64,000 bases of DNA from Fodinibius sp034521915 (GTDB lineage Bacteria; Bacteroidota; Rhodothermia; Balneolales; Balneolaceae). A program made the translations under genes and the position numbers. Location of the stretch: assembly GCF_034521915.1 (NCBI RefSeq), contig NZ_JAXHLU010000001.1, forward strand, positions 248,001-312,000, given 5' to 3'. Positions 33,094 to 40,186 of this stretch are shown here, in pieces (position 1 is the first letter of the stretch; every line of letters starts with the position of its first letter). The notes under the pieces are model-generated. The model was given only the letters and a program-made list of their open reading frames with translations, was not told where the DNA came from and made no database searches.

Positions 33094-35802
33094 ATGAATC
33101 AACAAGAGTGGCAAAAGATTGATGCAATCATCGACACTGCCCTCGAACTGGAGGGAGATAAACGTACTGCTTTTATCGACGAGCAGTGTAAAGGGGATGA
33201 AGAGCTGAAAACTCAAGTTACCGAGCTGCTCGAATCCATTGAAAATTCAGACACAGAAAATTTTTTAGAGGGATCCGCCCCCTATCCCAAACATCTGGCC
33301 GCCGATCTTGCCAAAACGGAAGACAAACCGCAGGAATCTTCTCTTATAGGAGCAACCATCGACTCGTATCGTATTTTAGAACTCGTCGGCCACGGTGGAA
33401 TGGCCTCCGTTTTTCTTGCCGAACGCGCGGATGAAGTATACAAAGGCAAAGTAGCCTTAAAGCTGATGCGGCAAGGCATGGATACGCCCTCCAATAAAGC
33501 TCGTTTCAAAAGGGAACGAAATATCCTGGCCAACCTGGAGCATCCCAATATCGCCCGACTGCTCGACGGCGGGGTAACCGACAAGGGACTGCCCTATCTG
33601 GTGATGGAATACGTAGATGGCACTCCGCTTTATACGTATTGTGATGAACATAATCTTACCATCGAACAGCGACTGGATCTCTTCAAATCAATATGCCAAG
33701 CCGTTCAATACGCCCATAAAAATGCTGTTATCCATCGCGATTTAAAGCCCGCTAATATCCTGGTAAAAGAAGACGGAACCGTAAAAGTGCTCGATTTTGG
33801 CATTGCTAAACTGCTGGAGCCCGAAGATCCCGACGAAACGCTCTTTCAAACCCGCACCGGCGCCCGTATGCTGACGCTCGGATACGCCGCTCCCGAACAG
33901 ATAAACAACGACCCGATTACTACATCTACGGATATCTATTCCCTTGGAGTTGTGTTATACGAGCTGTTGGCAGCAGCATCTCCATTTAATATGGAAGGAA
34001 AAAATTTGTCCGAAATTGAATCGCTTATTCGTACCAAAACTCCGGAAAAGCCTTCGTCAAAATATGGTGAACTTTCGCAACTGAAACAGGATAAAGCAGC
34101 TTCGCAGCGTGTGGCCAATCCAGATAAAATTTCCCGAAAGCTCAAAGGAGATCTGGATGCCATCGTAATGAAGACCCTGCGCAAAAATCCGGATGCACGG
34201 TACAGCTCCGTTGATCAGCTATTACAGGATTTGGATCGCCTGAACAATAATTTACCGCTAATAGCCCGCAAAGACACTATTAGATACAAAATATCTAAAT
34301 TTTTAAAACGCCATAAGACGGGCATTTCTGCGGCCGCTGGATTTATATTATTGCTGGCGGGGTTTGCCGGTTTTCACACCTGGCAGATTACAGAGGAACG
34401 TAACAGAGCTCAGGAAGAAGCTCAAAAAGCACGCACTACCTTGGATTATTTGATCGGGGTATTCCAGCATGCCAATCCGAATCGTCCCGGCAATCAAGAT
34501 ATAACGGCTCAGCAAATACTTGAACAGGGCACAGAATACATCCAAACCAAAGTTAAAGATCAGCCGGATATTAAAGCACCGCTAACGCAATCCATTGGGA
34601 TGATTTATCTGCATCTGGGTGAATACGATAAAGCCGAAACACTTTTGCGGGAAGCTTTAACACTTAATAAAAAGTTCGCTTCCAAGGAAAGCCGGCAATG
34701 GGCGGCTAGTTTAAACAGTTGGGGCGAATACAATATGGAAATCGGCAAATATGATACCGCTAAAAAGTATTTTAAAAAATCGGCTGCGGTATATAACAGT
34801 TTAGGTAACAAGAATAAATATGCCTCAATAATAGGAGAATTGGGTTGGATAGACTATAGAAATGGAGATTATGAAAGGGCCGATTCTCTGCTTCGCAAAG
34901 CGCTGGAAATCAACCGTACCGTACACGGCAGCGAAAGCAGGCAAGCAGGCACCGACTTACAGTATTTGGGATGGATTAAAAACGCCCAGGGCCAGTATGA
35001 TAAAGCAGATAGTCTCTTCAGAGAAGCGCTTTCCATTCGAAAGTCTGCTCTCGGAGAAAACCATCGACTCGTCGCGCAAACACTGCAAAGCCTCGGACGA
35101 ACGCTTTACAACAAAAACGACTACGCCAAAGCTGAAGAAATAGAACGGCAAGCCCTCGACTTACAGCAACGCATTTATGATCAGGACCATCCGGATATCG
35201 CTACTTCACTGAGAATTCTCGGGCTAATTAATATGCGGCAGGAAGAATTTCCGAAAGCCAAAACATACTTTGAAGATGCTCTAGATATGCGCCTGAATTT
35301 TTTGGGAGAACATCATCCTGATGTGCTGAAAACACAAAATGACCTTGGTTCGATTCATTTCTTTGAGGGCAATTACATGAAAGCTGCCGATCTTTTTAAA
35401 CAGGTTGTAGCTTCAAATAAAGAAGTAAGAGGCCCCGATCATCCGGAAGTCGCTACCAGCTTAAATAATTTGGCGATGTCGCTGAGAAAAGCAGATCGGA
35501 AAGATGAAGCAATCGAATATTACAAAGAAGCGCTAGAAATTGGTCGAAAAAATTATAGCGAAGAACATCCCAAACTGATACAGTTCCAGCGAAATACCGC
35601 CATACTTTATGAGGAATTAAATGAATATCAAAAAGCCTCTGCATTATGGCTCCAAAATTTTAACGTGCTAAAGCAAAAAAACGGCCTAAACAACAGCGAT
35701 GCTAAAGAAGCGCTGAATCATTTAATTACGTGCCATCGCAAACTGGGCAATGCTGAAAAGGTGGATAAATACAATTCGATATTAGCTCAAACAGATAATT
35801 AA
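33094..35802 (+). CDS. Membrane Ser/Thr protein kinase with C-terminal TPR domain, duplicate copy 1
   Basis: 902 residues. The N-terminal helical module (about 1-60) begins MNQQEWQKIDAIIDTALELE. The kinase domain (about 91-375) has VGHGGMASVFLAE, Lys123, Glu141, HRDLKPAN (Asp216), DFGIAK (Asp234), activation loop TLFQTRTGARMLTLGYAAPE. A transmembrane helix (ISAAAGFILLLAGFAGFHTW, 411-430) and about nine TPRs (for example HPEVATSLNNLAMSLRKADR) follow. All catalytic residues are present, so an active kinase is expected, with cytosolic kinase and periplasmic TPR sensor. Its likely first substrate is the sigma factor encoded just upstream, by analogy with PknT-EcfP. The encoded protein is identical to that at 40187. 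Confidence 0.92.
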   Translation: MNQQEWQKIDAIIDTALELEGDKRTAFIDEQCKGDEELKTQVTELLESIENSDTENFLEGSAPYPKHLAADLAKTEDKPQESSLIGATIDSYRILELVGHGGMASVFLAERADEVYKGKVALKLMRQGMDTPSNKARFKRERNILANLEHPNIARLLDGGVTDKGLPYLVMEYVDGTPLYTYCDEHNLTIEQRLDLFKSICQAVQYAHKNAVIHRDLKPANILVKEDGTVKVLDFGIAKLLEPEDPDETLFQTRTGARMLTLGYAAPEQINNDPITTSTDIYSLGVVLYELLAAASPFNMEGKNLSEIESLIRTKTPEKPSSKYGELSQLKQDKAASQRVANPDKISRKLKGDLDAIVMKTLRKNPDARYSSVDQLLQDLDRLNNNLPLIARKDTIRYKISKFLKRHKTGISAAAGFILLLAGFAGFHTWQITEERNRAQEEAQKARTTLDYLIGVFQHANPNRPGNQDITAQQILEQGTEYIQTKVKDQPDIKAPLTQSIGMIYLHLGEYDKAETLLREALTLNKKFASKESRQWAASLNSWGEYNMEIGKYDTAKKYFKKSAAVYNSLGNKNKYASIIGELGWIDYRNGDYERADSLLRKALEINRTVHGSESRQAGTDLQYLGWIKNAQGQYDKADSLFREALSIRKSALGENHRLVAQTLQSLGRTLYNKNDYAKAEEIERQALDLQQRIYDQDHPDIATSLRILGLINMRQEEFPKAKTYFEDALDMRLNFLGEHHPDVLKTQNDLGSIHFFEGNYMKAADLFKQVVASNKEVRGPDHPEVATSLNNLAMSLRKADRKDEAIEYYKEALEIGRKNYSEEHPKLIQFQRNTAILYEELNEYQKASALWLQNFNVLKQKNGLNNSDAKEALNHLITCHRKLGNAEKVDKYNSILAQTDN

Positions 35803-35834
35803 AAACCCACGGCGGCCTTTACGCCACTGTGGGT
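35803..35834. terminator. Terminator between kinase and lipoprotein B, copy 1
   Basis: Arms ACCCAC..GTGGGT with a GC-rich inner stem. On the minus strand it is followed by TTTTTAATT, so it mainly serves lipoprotein B (stop at 35870). It abuts the stop codon of the convergent kinase gene. Confidence 0.7.
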
Positions 35835-35869
35835 CAATAATTATTGTACAAATTTTTATAAATACTTTG

Positions 35870-37039
35870 CTATTCTACCTGTCTCCAATGGGGATTTGAA
35901 TCGGAAGCGACGTTCTCTGTCAGGTTTACCGGCGACCCGTTGCCGTCAGCGGCTATTTTATATATTTCGCCATTCCCATCACGCCTGCTTCTAAAGGCAA
36001 TTTCGGTTCCGTCCGGCGACCAGGTCGGAGCTATATCACTTGCACTATTATTGGTTACCTGTTGCACGTCCGACCCATCGGTATTTATTGTATATATTTC
36101 ATCGTTCCCGGTCCGGTCGCTGACAAAGGCAATCTTCGAGCCATCCGGCGACCATCGCCCATCATAATCAGCATCGGAATTCTCAGTTACTTGCTGACGA
36201 TCGCTACCGTCGGAATTTATGGTATAGAGCTCTAGATCACCATCGATATCACTATTATACAGAATTTTTGAACCGTCCGGAGACCAATCCGTATAATAGT
36301 CATCAGCACTGTTGCTAGTAAGCTGTTGCTCATTGTTACCGTCGATGCCGATAGTATAAATTTCTGTATCACCACCTGATTCATCAACAAAGGCCAGCTT
36401 GGAATCATCCGGCGACCAGCTGGGTGCAAAGTAGGCATTAGACAAACCGGACTTAATTAGCTGCACGTTCGATCCGTCGATATTCATCACATATAACCCG
36501 TGAGAATCACCCCGATCACTGACAAATGCTATCCGGGTCCCGTCATGAGAAATAGCTGCGAGTCCGTCATAGTCCGTATTTGTGGTTAGGTTGGTGGGAG
36601 ATGAGCCGTCGGCGTTCATCAGAAAAATATCTTCACTCTCATCCCGATCACTGATAAAAGCAATCTTTCCATTTGCAGCGGCTTCGCAGGTGATATCGAA
36701 AGACGTTGAGGTCGTCTCACCCGCGGTAATATTTACACTGCGCGGATTTTCACCATCCACTGAACAATTTTCCGCTATATCAGTCAGCTCAGCGTCATAG
36801 CTGCCTTCTTCCAGATCTGATATTGTTATTGTTTCGTTTGGACCGATGCTTTCTGTTGAGCCATCAACCGAAATCTCATAGCCATCATCCTGATCATCGC
36901 CGCTGGTAGAGGTGGTGATTTCCAACGTTCCTGTTGTCGGTTCGGGATCAGGATCCGTGTCAGGTCCGGTACTGCTGCTATTACTTCCACAGGAGATTAA
37001 AAAACCCATTACAAAAATGACCAATAATATGTGCAACAA
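35870..37039 (-). CDS. PD40 beta-propeller lipoprotein B, copy 1, signal peptide start damaged
   Basis: The same architecture as lipoprotein A: SC lipobox, SNSSSTGPDTDPDPEPTTGT tether, the shared two-cysteine beta domain and about seven PD40 repeats ending in GSPVNLTENVASDSNPHWRQ. The intact copy at 42963-44141 starts MRQLLHILLVIF. Here one extra A in CAACAAATTG (37038-37040) shifts that frame, so the original ATG at 37049 reads MRQFVAHIIGHF and stops at 36981. Expression of the mature protein would require TTG at 37039 (LHILLVIFVMGFLISC follows), which would still give a usable signal peptide lacking the basic start. Compared with copy 2 it differs at five residues. Probably weakened or non-functional. 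Confidence 0.7.
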   Translation of the reverse strand: MLHILLVIFVMGFLISCGSNSSSTGPDTDPDPEPTTGTLEITTSTSGDDQDDGYEISVDGSTESIGPNETITISDLEEGSYDAELTDIAENCSVDGENPRSVNITAGETTSTSFDITCEAAANGKIAFISDRDESEDIFLMNADGSSPTNLTTNTDYDGLAAISHDGTRIAFVSDRGDSHGLYVMNIDGSNVQLIKSGLSNAYFAPSWSPDDSKLAFVDESGGDTEIYTIGIDGNNEQQLTSNSADDYYTDWSPDGSKILYNSDIDGDLELYTINSDGSDRQQVTENSDADYDGRWSPDGSKIAFVSDRTGNDEIYTINTDGSDVQQVTNNSASDIAPTWSPDGTEIAFRSRRDGNGEIYKIAADGNGSPVNLTENVASDSNPHWRQVE

Positions 37040-37084
37040 ATTGTCTCATAATACTACTGACTTTACTCAATATTGGTTTTCCAC

Positions 37085-37125
37085 TACATAGTACTATGCG
37101 TAACGGCTGGCGGAATGGGGACAAA
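37085..37125 (-). promoter_or_regulatory. 41-bp ECF-type promoter of lipoprotein B, copy 1
   Basis: In gene orientation TTTGTCC, 14-base spacer, GTTACGCAT, AGTACTATGTA. Here the downstream part contains the perfect palindrome CATAGTACTATG. It lies 36 bases before the original ATG at 37049. Confidence 0.75.
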
Positions 37126-37146
37126 TTCAATTCCAAGAATATGAAA

Positions 37147-37175
37147 CCCGCAACGGGATGGCATCCCGCTGCGGG
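37147..37175 (-). terminator. Terminator after truncated lipoprotein C
   Basis: Strong minus-strand hairpin CCCGCAGCGGGATG / CCATCCCGTTGCGGG followed by TTTCATATT, 18 bases past the stop at 37193 and just upstream of the lipoprotein B promoter. Confidence 0.7.
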
Positions 37176-37192
37176 CAAAATATAATACTATG

Positions 37193-37635
37193 CTACTTTA
37201 TTGAACCAGGACTCCAGGATGGATTTTCATCAAATCCCGGGTCGGTTGTTACCCTAAAAGGTGATGTTCCATCGGCATTGATAATATAAATATCCCTGCC
37301 GCCGTCCCGATCACTTTCGAAACCAATTGAAGTTCCCTCGGGCGACCAGGTTGGGGAAACATCAAAGCTACTGTTATCGGTAACTTGCGATACATTATTA
37401 CCATCCGAATCCATAGTGTAGATCTCTTCGTCTCCGTCACGATTGCTGGCAAATGCTATTTCTGTTCCATCAGGTGACCAGACAGGTTCACGATCACCTT
37501 GCGTAGCATCATCCGTCAATGGCTGAACATTGGTACCATCAGCATTTATACTGTAAATATTCCAATCACCGTCTCGCAAGCTCTGGAATACAATGGTGTT
37601 TCCGTCCGGTGACCATGATGGATTGTAATCGGCAG
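37193..37635 (-). pseudogene. Truncated lipoprotein C at the duplication junction
   Basis: The 147 C-terminal codons match the end of lipoprotein C (44285-44727), starting at ADYNPSWSPDGNTIVFQSLR. At 37632-37635 the frame runs into the 5' end of the IPT lipoprotein gene (promoter, ATG and 15-16 codons). The signal-peptide frame starting at 37680 (MNKLLQLSILFITILL) joins it out of phase and ends after about 44 codons at a TAA. So the junction product is a short signal peptide with a nonsense tail rather than a secreted propeller fragment. Confidence 0.85.
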
Positions 37636-37707
37636 TAATATTGTGATGAATAGGATCGAGAGTTGTAGCAGTTTGTTCATGATCTGAGATGTTTATAAAA
37701 TTCCAAT

Positions 37708-37748
37708 TACATAGCAACATGCGTAACGGCGAGCGAAAGGAGGACAAA
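37708..37748 (-). promoter_or_regulatory. Orphan copy of the IPT lipoprotein promoter
   Basis: An exact-position copy of 30616-30656 that now reads into the out-of-frame junction pseudogene. It should be active whenever the other promoters of the set are, but yields no known product. Confidence 0.7.
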
Positions 37749-37784
37749 TAAAAAACCTACAGCAGCTTTCACGCCACTGCAGGT
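37748..37784 (-). terminator. Rho-independent terminator of lipoprotein A copy 2
   Basis: Copy of the hairpin at 30656-30692, arms ACCTGCAG and CTGTAGGT with T-run on the minus strand. Confidence 0.75.
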
Positions 37785-37814
37785 CATATCATTTATGTGT
37801 TTAATCAATAATTA

Positions 37815-39011
37815 CTACTTCACCGGACTCCAAAATGGTGCCGAATCTGCATCACCATTATCCGTGAGTTTTTTAGGTGACCCGGAACCATCGGCATTGA
37901 TTATAAATATTTCTGAATCTCCATCGCGCGTACTTTGAAATACCAATTGCGATGCATCAGGCGACCAGGAGGCATTGAGATCAACAGCTGAATTATCCGT
38001 TATTTTTCTCAGTTCTCCGCCTGATGTATTCATAGTATATATTTCTCTATTCCCTTCACGATCACTGTCGAAGAGTATTTTGTCCCCTTCCGGCGACCAG
38101 CGAGGGTTGTAATCATTATCAGAATTATCTGTTAACTGTTGCAAATTCGTGCCATCCGTATTTATGCTGTATATCTCCGGATCTCCGTCCCGATCACTGA
38201 CAAACACTATTTTTTTACCGTCCGAAGACCAGCTGGGAGTAATATCTTTAGCTGAATTTTTGGTCAGGCGTTCCAATTCTGTCCCGTCGGATTTTGAGAT
38301 ATAGATCTCATCATTTCCGCGCCGATCATCATTAAAAGCAAGTTTTGAATCATCAGGAGACCAAGATGGATTACTAGTTGAACTTTCGAAAATCGTAACC
38401 TGCTCCTGATTAAATCCTTCCGGATCCATGGTAAATAAATCTAATTTCCCGGATCTGTCACTGATGTACGCAATCCTAGTTCCATCATGAGCAATTACAG
38501 GAAATCGATCGTTGGGATTATTAATATTATGAGAGGTTACAAGCTCTACATTCGAACCATCCGTATTCATTAAATAAATATTATCCTTTCCGCTTCGATC
38601 GCTATAGAAAGCGATCTGGTCATTAGCTGCAACCTGGCATTCTATATCGAAGCTGGTGGTCGTAGTATTCTCTGCGGTAATATCTACTTGCTGGGGGTTG
38701 TTTCCGTCCACCGAGCAGTTACCGGCAATTCCCGACAGTTCCGTATCGTAGTTGCCCTCTTCAAGGTCTTCGACGGTTATCGTCTCGTCGGTGCCCATGG
38801 AATGATCAGACCCGTCTACACTAAGTGTATACCCGTCGGAATCCACATCCGAACCGCTGGTACTGGTCGTCACTTCCAGGGTTCCCGTCGTGGGTTCTTC
38901 GGGTTCAGGGTCGGGATCAGGTTCTGGCTCGGTACCCGTGCTGTTATCTCCGCACGAAATAACCAGCCCTATTAACAAAAGGGGTAGTAGCGTTCGTAGT
39001 AGTTTTCTCAT
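37815..39011 (-). CDS. PD40 beta-propeller lipoprotein A, copy 2
   Basis: 398 residues, identical to the protein at 30723-31919 except for Ile in place of Met in EIFIINADGSG near the C-terminus. Signal peptide, lipobox Cys20, Asp/Pro tether, shared beta domain and PD40 repeats are all intact. Its promoter element (39127-39167) and terminator are also intact, so both copies should be expressed together and double the dose of this lipoprotein. Confidence 0.87.
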   Translation of the reverse strand: MRKLLRTLLPLLLIGLVISCGDNSTGTEPEPDPDPEPEEPTTGTLEVTTSTSGSDVDSDGYTLSVDGSDHSMGTDETITVEDLEEGNYDTELSGIAGNCSVDGNNPQQVDITAENTTTTSFDIECQVAANDQIAFYSDRSGKDNIYLMNTDGSNVELVTSHNINNPNDRFPVIAHDGTRIAYISDRSGKLDLFTMDPEGFNQEQVTIFESSTSNPSWSPDDSKLAFNDDRRGNDEIYISKSDGTELERLTKNSAKDITPSWSSDGKKIVFVSDRDGDPEIYSINTDGTNLQQLTDNSDNDYNPRWSPEGDKILFDSDREGNREIYTMNTSGGELRKITDNSAVDLNASWSPDASQLVFQSTRDGDSEIFIINADGSGSPKKLTDNGDADSAPFWSPVK

Positions 39012-39540
39012 AGTAAAAGTATTTATTTAGCATGATAATTGAGTTAGATCTTTCAGCGAGCAAAATCCTACTAATAAATATTGGAATCTATCCTATATGT
39101 AGTGGTTTTGGCGCTATTAGATCTATTACACAGCAACATGCGTAACGTGAAATAGAATGGTGACAAATTTATTACCTAACCAATACCCCATAAAAAAAGC
39201 CCTGCCGAAAACGACAGAACCCTTGTCTTTAATACACTTTTTTTTTGGAGTTTTATTCTTTAATACTAGAGCGTTTTTTCCCTCCTGATACGTCACCTCC
39301 TTAATTTCATCAGTGGTCATCTTACTTTTAGCCACTACCCTGTCAGGAGTATTGATCTACCGAATACTATTTATTAAGCCGGGTGAATTCGATACGAATA
39401 GACTTTAAATATGTCCAAAATTACATTTAGGTATTAATACTAAAGGGTAATAGTATTTACTCTCTTGAATATCCATTCACAAAGGCATACGTTTTAAAAG
39501 ATTAATTCTTGGGGTATAATCTGGAAAGGATTATTAAATA
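39012..39540. other. 529-base divergent intergenic region between lipoprotein A and sigma gene, copy 2
   Basis: Same contents as 31920-32447: lipoprotein A leader and promoter, minus-strand terminator-like hairpin (39199-39224), TCACCTCCTTA string and AGTATT/AATACT palindromes. It has one more T in the run near 39241, and changes near 39345 (ctgtcaggagtattg versus ctttcagaagtattg). The extra T shifts the small minus-strand frame, which argues against that frame being a gene. Confidence 0.6.
39127..39167 (-). promoter_or_regulatory. 41-bp ECF-type promoter of lipoprotein A, copy 2
   Basis: Identical in all elements to the site at 32035-32075: TTTGTCA, 14-base spacer, GTTACGCAT, GTTGCTGTGTA. 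Confidence 0.75.
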
Positions 39541-40101
39541 ATGAGAGATAAATCAGAGATTACACAGCTCTTGGTGGAAGTAAAAGAGGGATCCGACGAA
39601 GCCTATGAAAAACTTTTCCCACTTGTCTATAAGGAATTAAAACACATTGCCTGTTCCAAGCTCAAAGAAGAACGTAATGATATTACGATTACCGAAACCG
39701 AGCTGGTGCACGAGGTGTATCTAAAAATGATTGACCAAACCTGTATTGAAGCTTCCGACAAAGAACATTTCATGGCTATTGCCGCCCGATGCATGCGGCA
39801 AATTCTGGTGGATCACGCTCGCAAGAAGAAAGCCGAAAAGCGCGGCGGTGACCAACAAGATATTACCTATGTAGATGAACTGCTTAAAATAAAGCAGGAA
39901 TCCACTCAAGTTATAAACCTGGATAAAAAACTGAACCAACTTGCCGAATTCGATGAGCGACTGGCTGATGTGGTTACCCTCCGCTTTTTCGGGCAAATGA
40001 CTATTCATCAGACTGCCAAGGCACTGGATGTATCGGAACGCACCGTCAAGCGCGACTGGGCCAAAGCCCGGGGCTGGCTATATAAGGAATTGAAAAACTA
40101 G
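39541..40101 (+). CDS. ECF sigma factor of the kinase-linked (TIGR02999/ECF43-like) group, duplicate copy 2
   Basis: Protein identical to that at 32448-33008, including T51-E-T53-E in region 2.2 and the region 4 helix-turn-helix. Only synonymous base differences are seen. Because kinase and sigma are both duplicated unchanged, the two pairs cannot be insulated from each other, and the duplication should act by dosage. Confidence 0.9.
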   Translation: MRDKSEITQLLVEVKEGSDEAYEKLFPLVYKELKHIACSKLKEERNDITITETELVHEVYLKMIDQTCIEASDKEHFMAIAARCMRQILVDHARKKKAEKRGGDQQDITYVDELLKIKQESTQVINLDKKLNQLAEFDERLADVVTLRFFGQMTIHQTAKALDVSERTVKRDWAKARGWLYKELKN

Positions 40102-40186
40102 TTATTTGTTATTCGTTATTAGGTTCTTGAATTAAATTTGGTAATAGCTGAAAACGAATAACTATTAACCAATAACAAATAACGAA
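40102..40186 (+). repeat. AT-rich inverted repeat between sigma and kinase genes, copy 2
   Basis: Copy of 33009-33093, with GTTATTTGTTATTCGTTATT on the left and AATAACAAATAAC on the right before the kinase ATG. Confidence 0.5.

Larger units (their letters stand above)
30541..37632 (+). repeat. Tandem duplication, copy 1 (7,092 bp)
   Basis: Direct repeat of 37633-44724 at a constant offset of 7,092 (7,093 between a T-run near 32150 and an A-run near 37039, each differing by one base). It spans the 5' end of the IPT lipoprotein gene, lipoprotein A, sigma, kinase, lipoprotein B and the 3' part of lipoprotein C. The two copies encode identical sigma (186 residues) and kinase (902 residues) proteins. 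Confidence 0.95.

Noticed and set aside
37600..37680. Insertion sequence at the duplication junction
   Set aside because: No terminal inverted repeats, target duplication or transposase; the join is a direct fusion of two known gene parts.
39126..39335. Small minus-strand frame (69 codons) upstream of lipoprotein A copy 2
   Set aside because: A one-base difference in the T-run changes its second half between the two duplicate copies, it runs through a terminator-like hairpin and the promoter element, and it has no recognisable motif.
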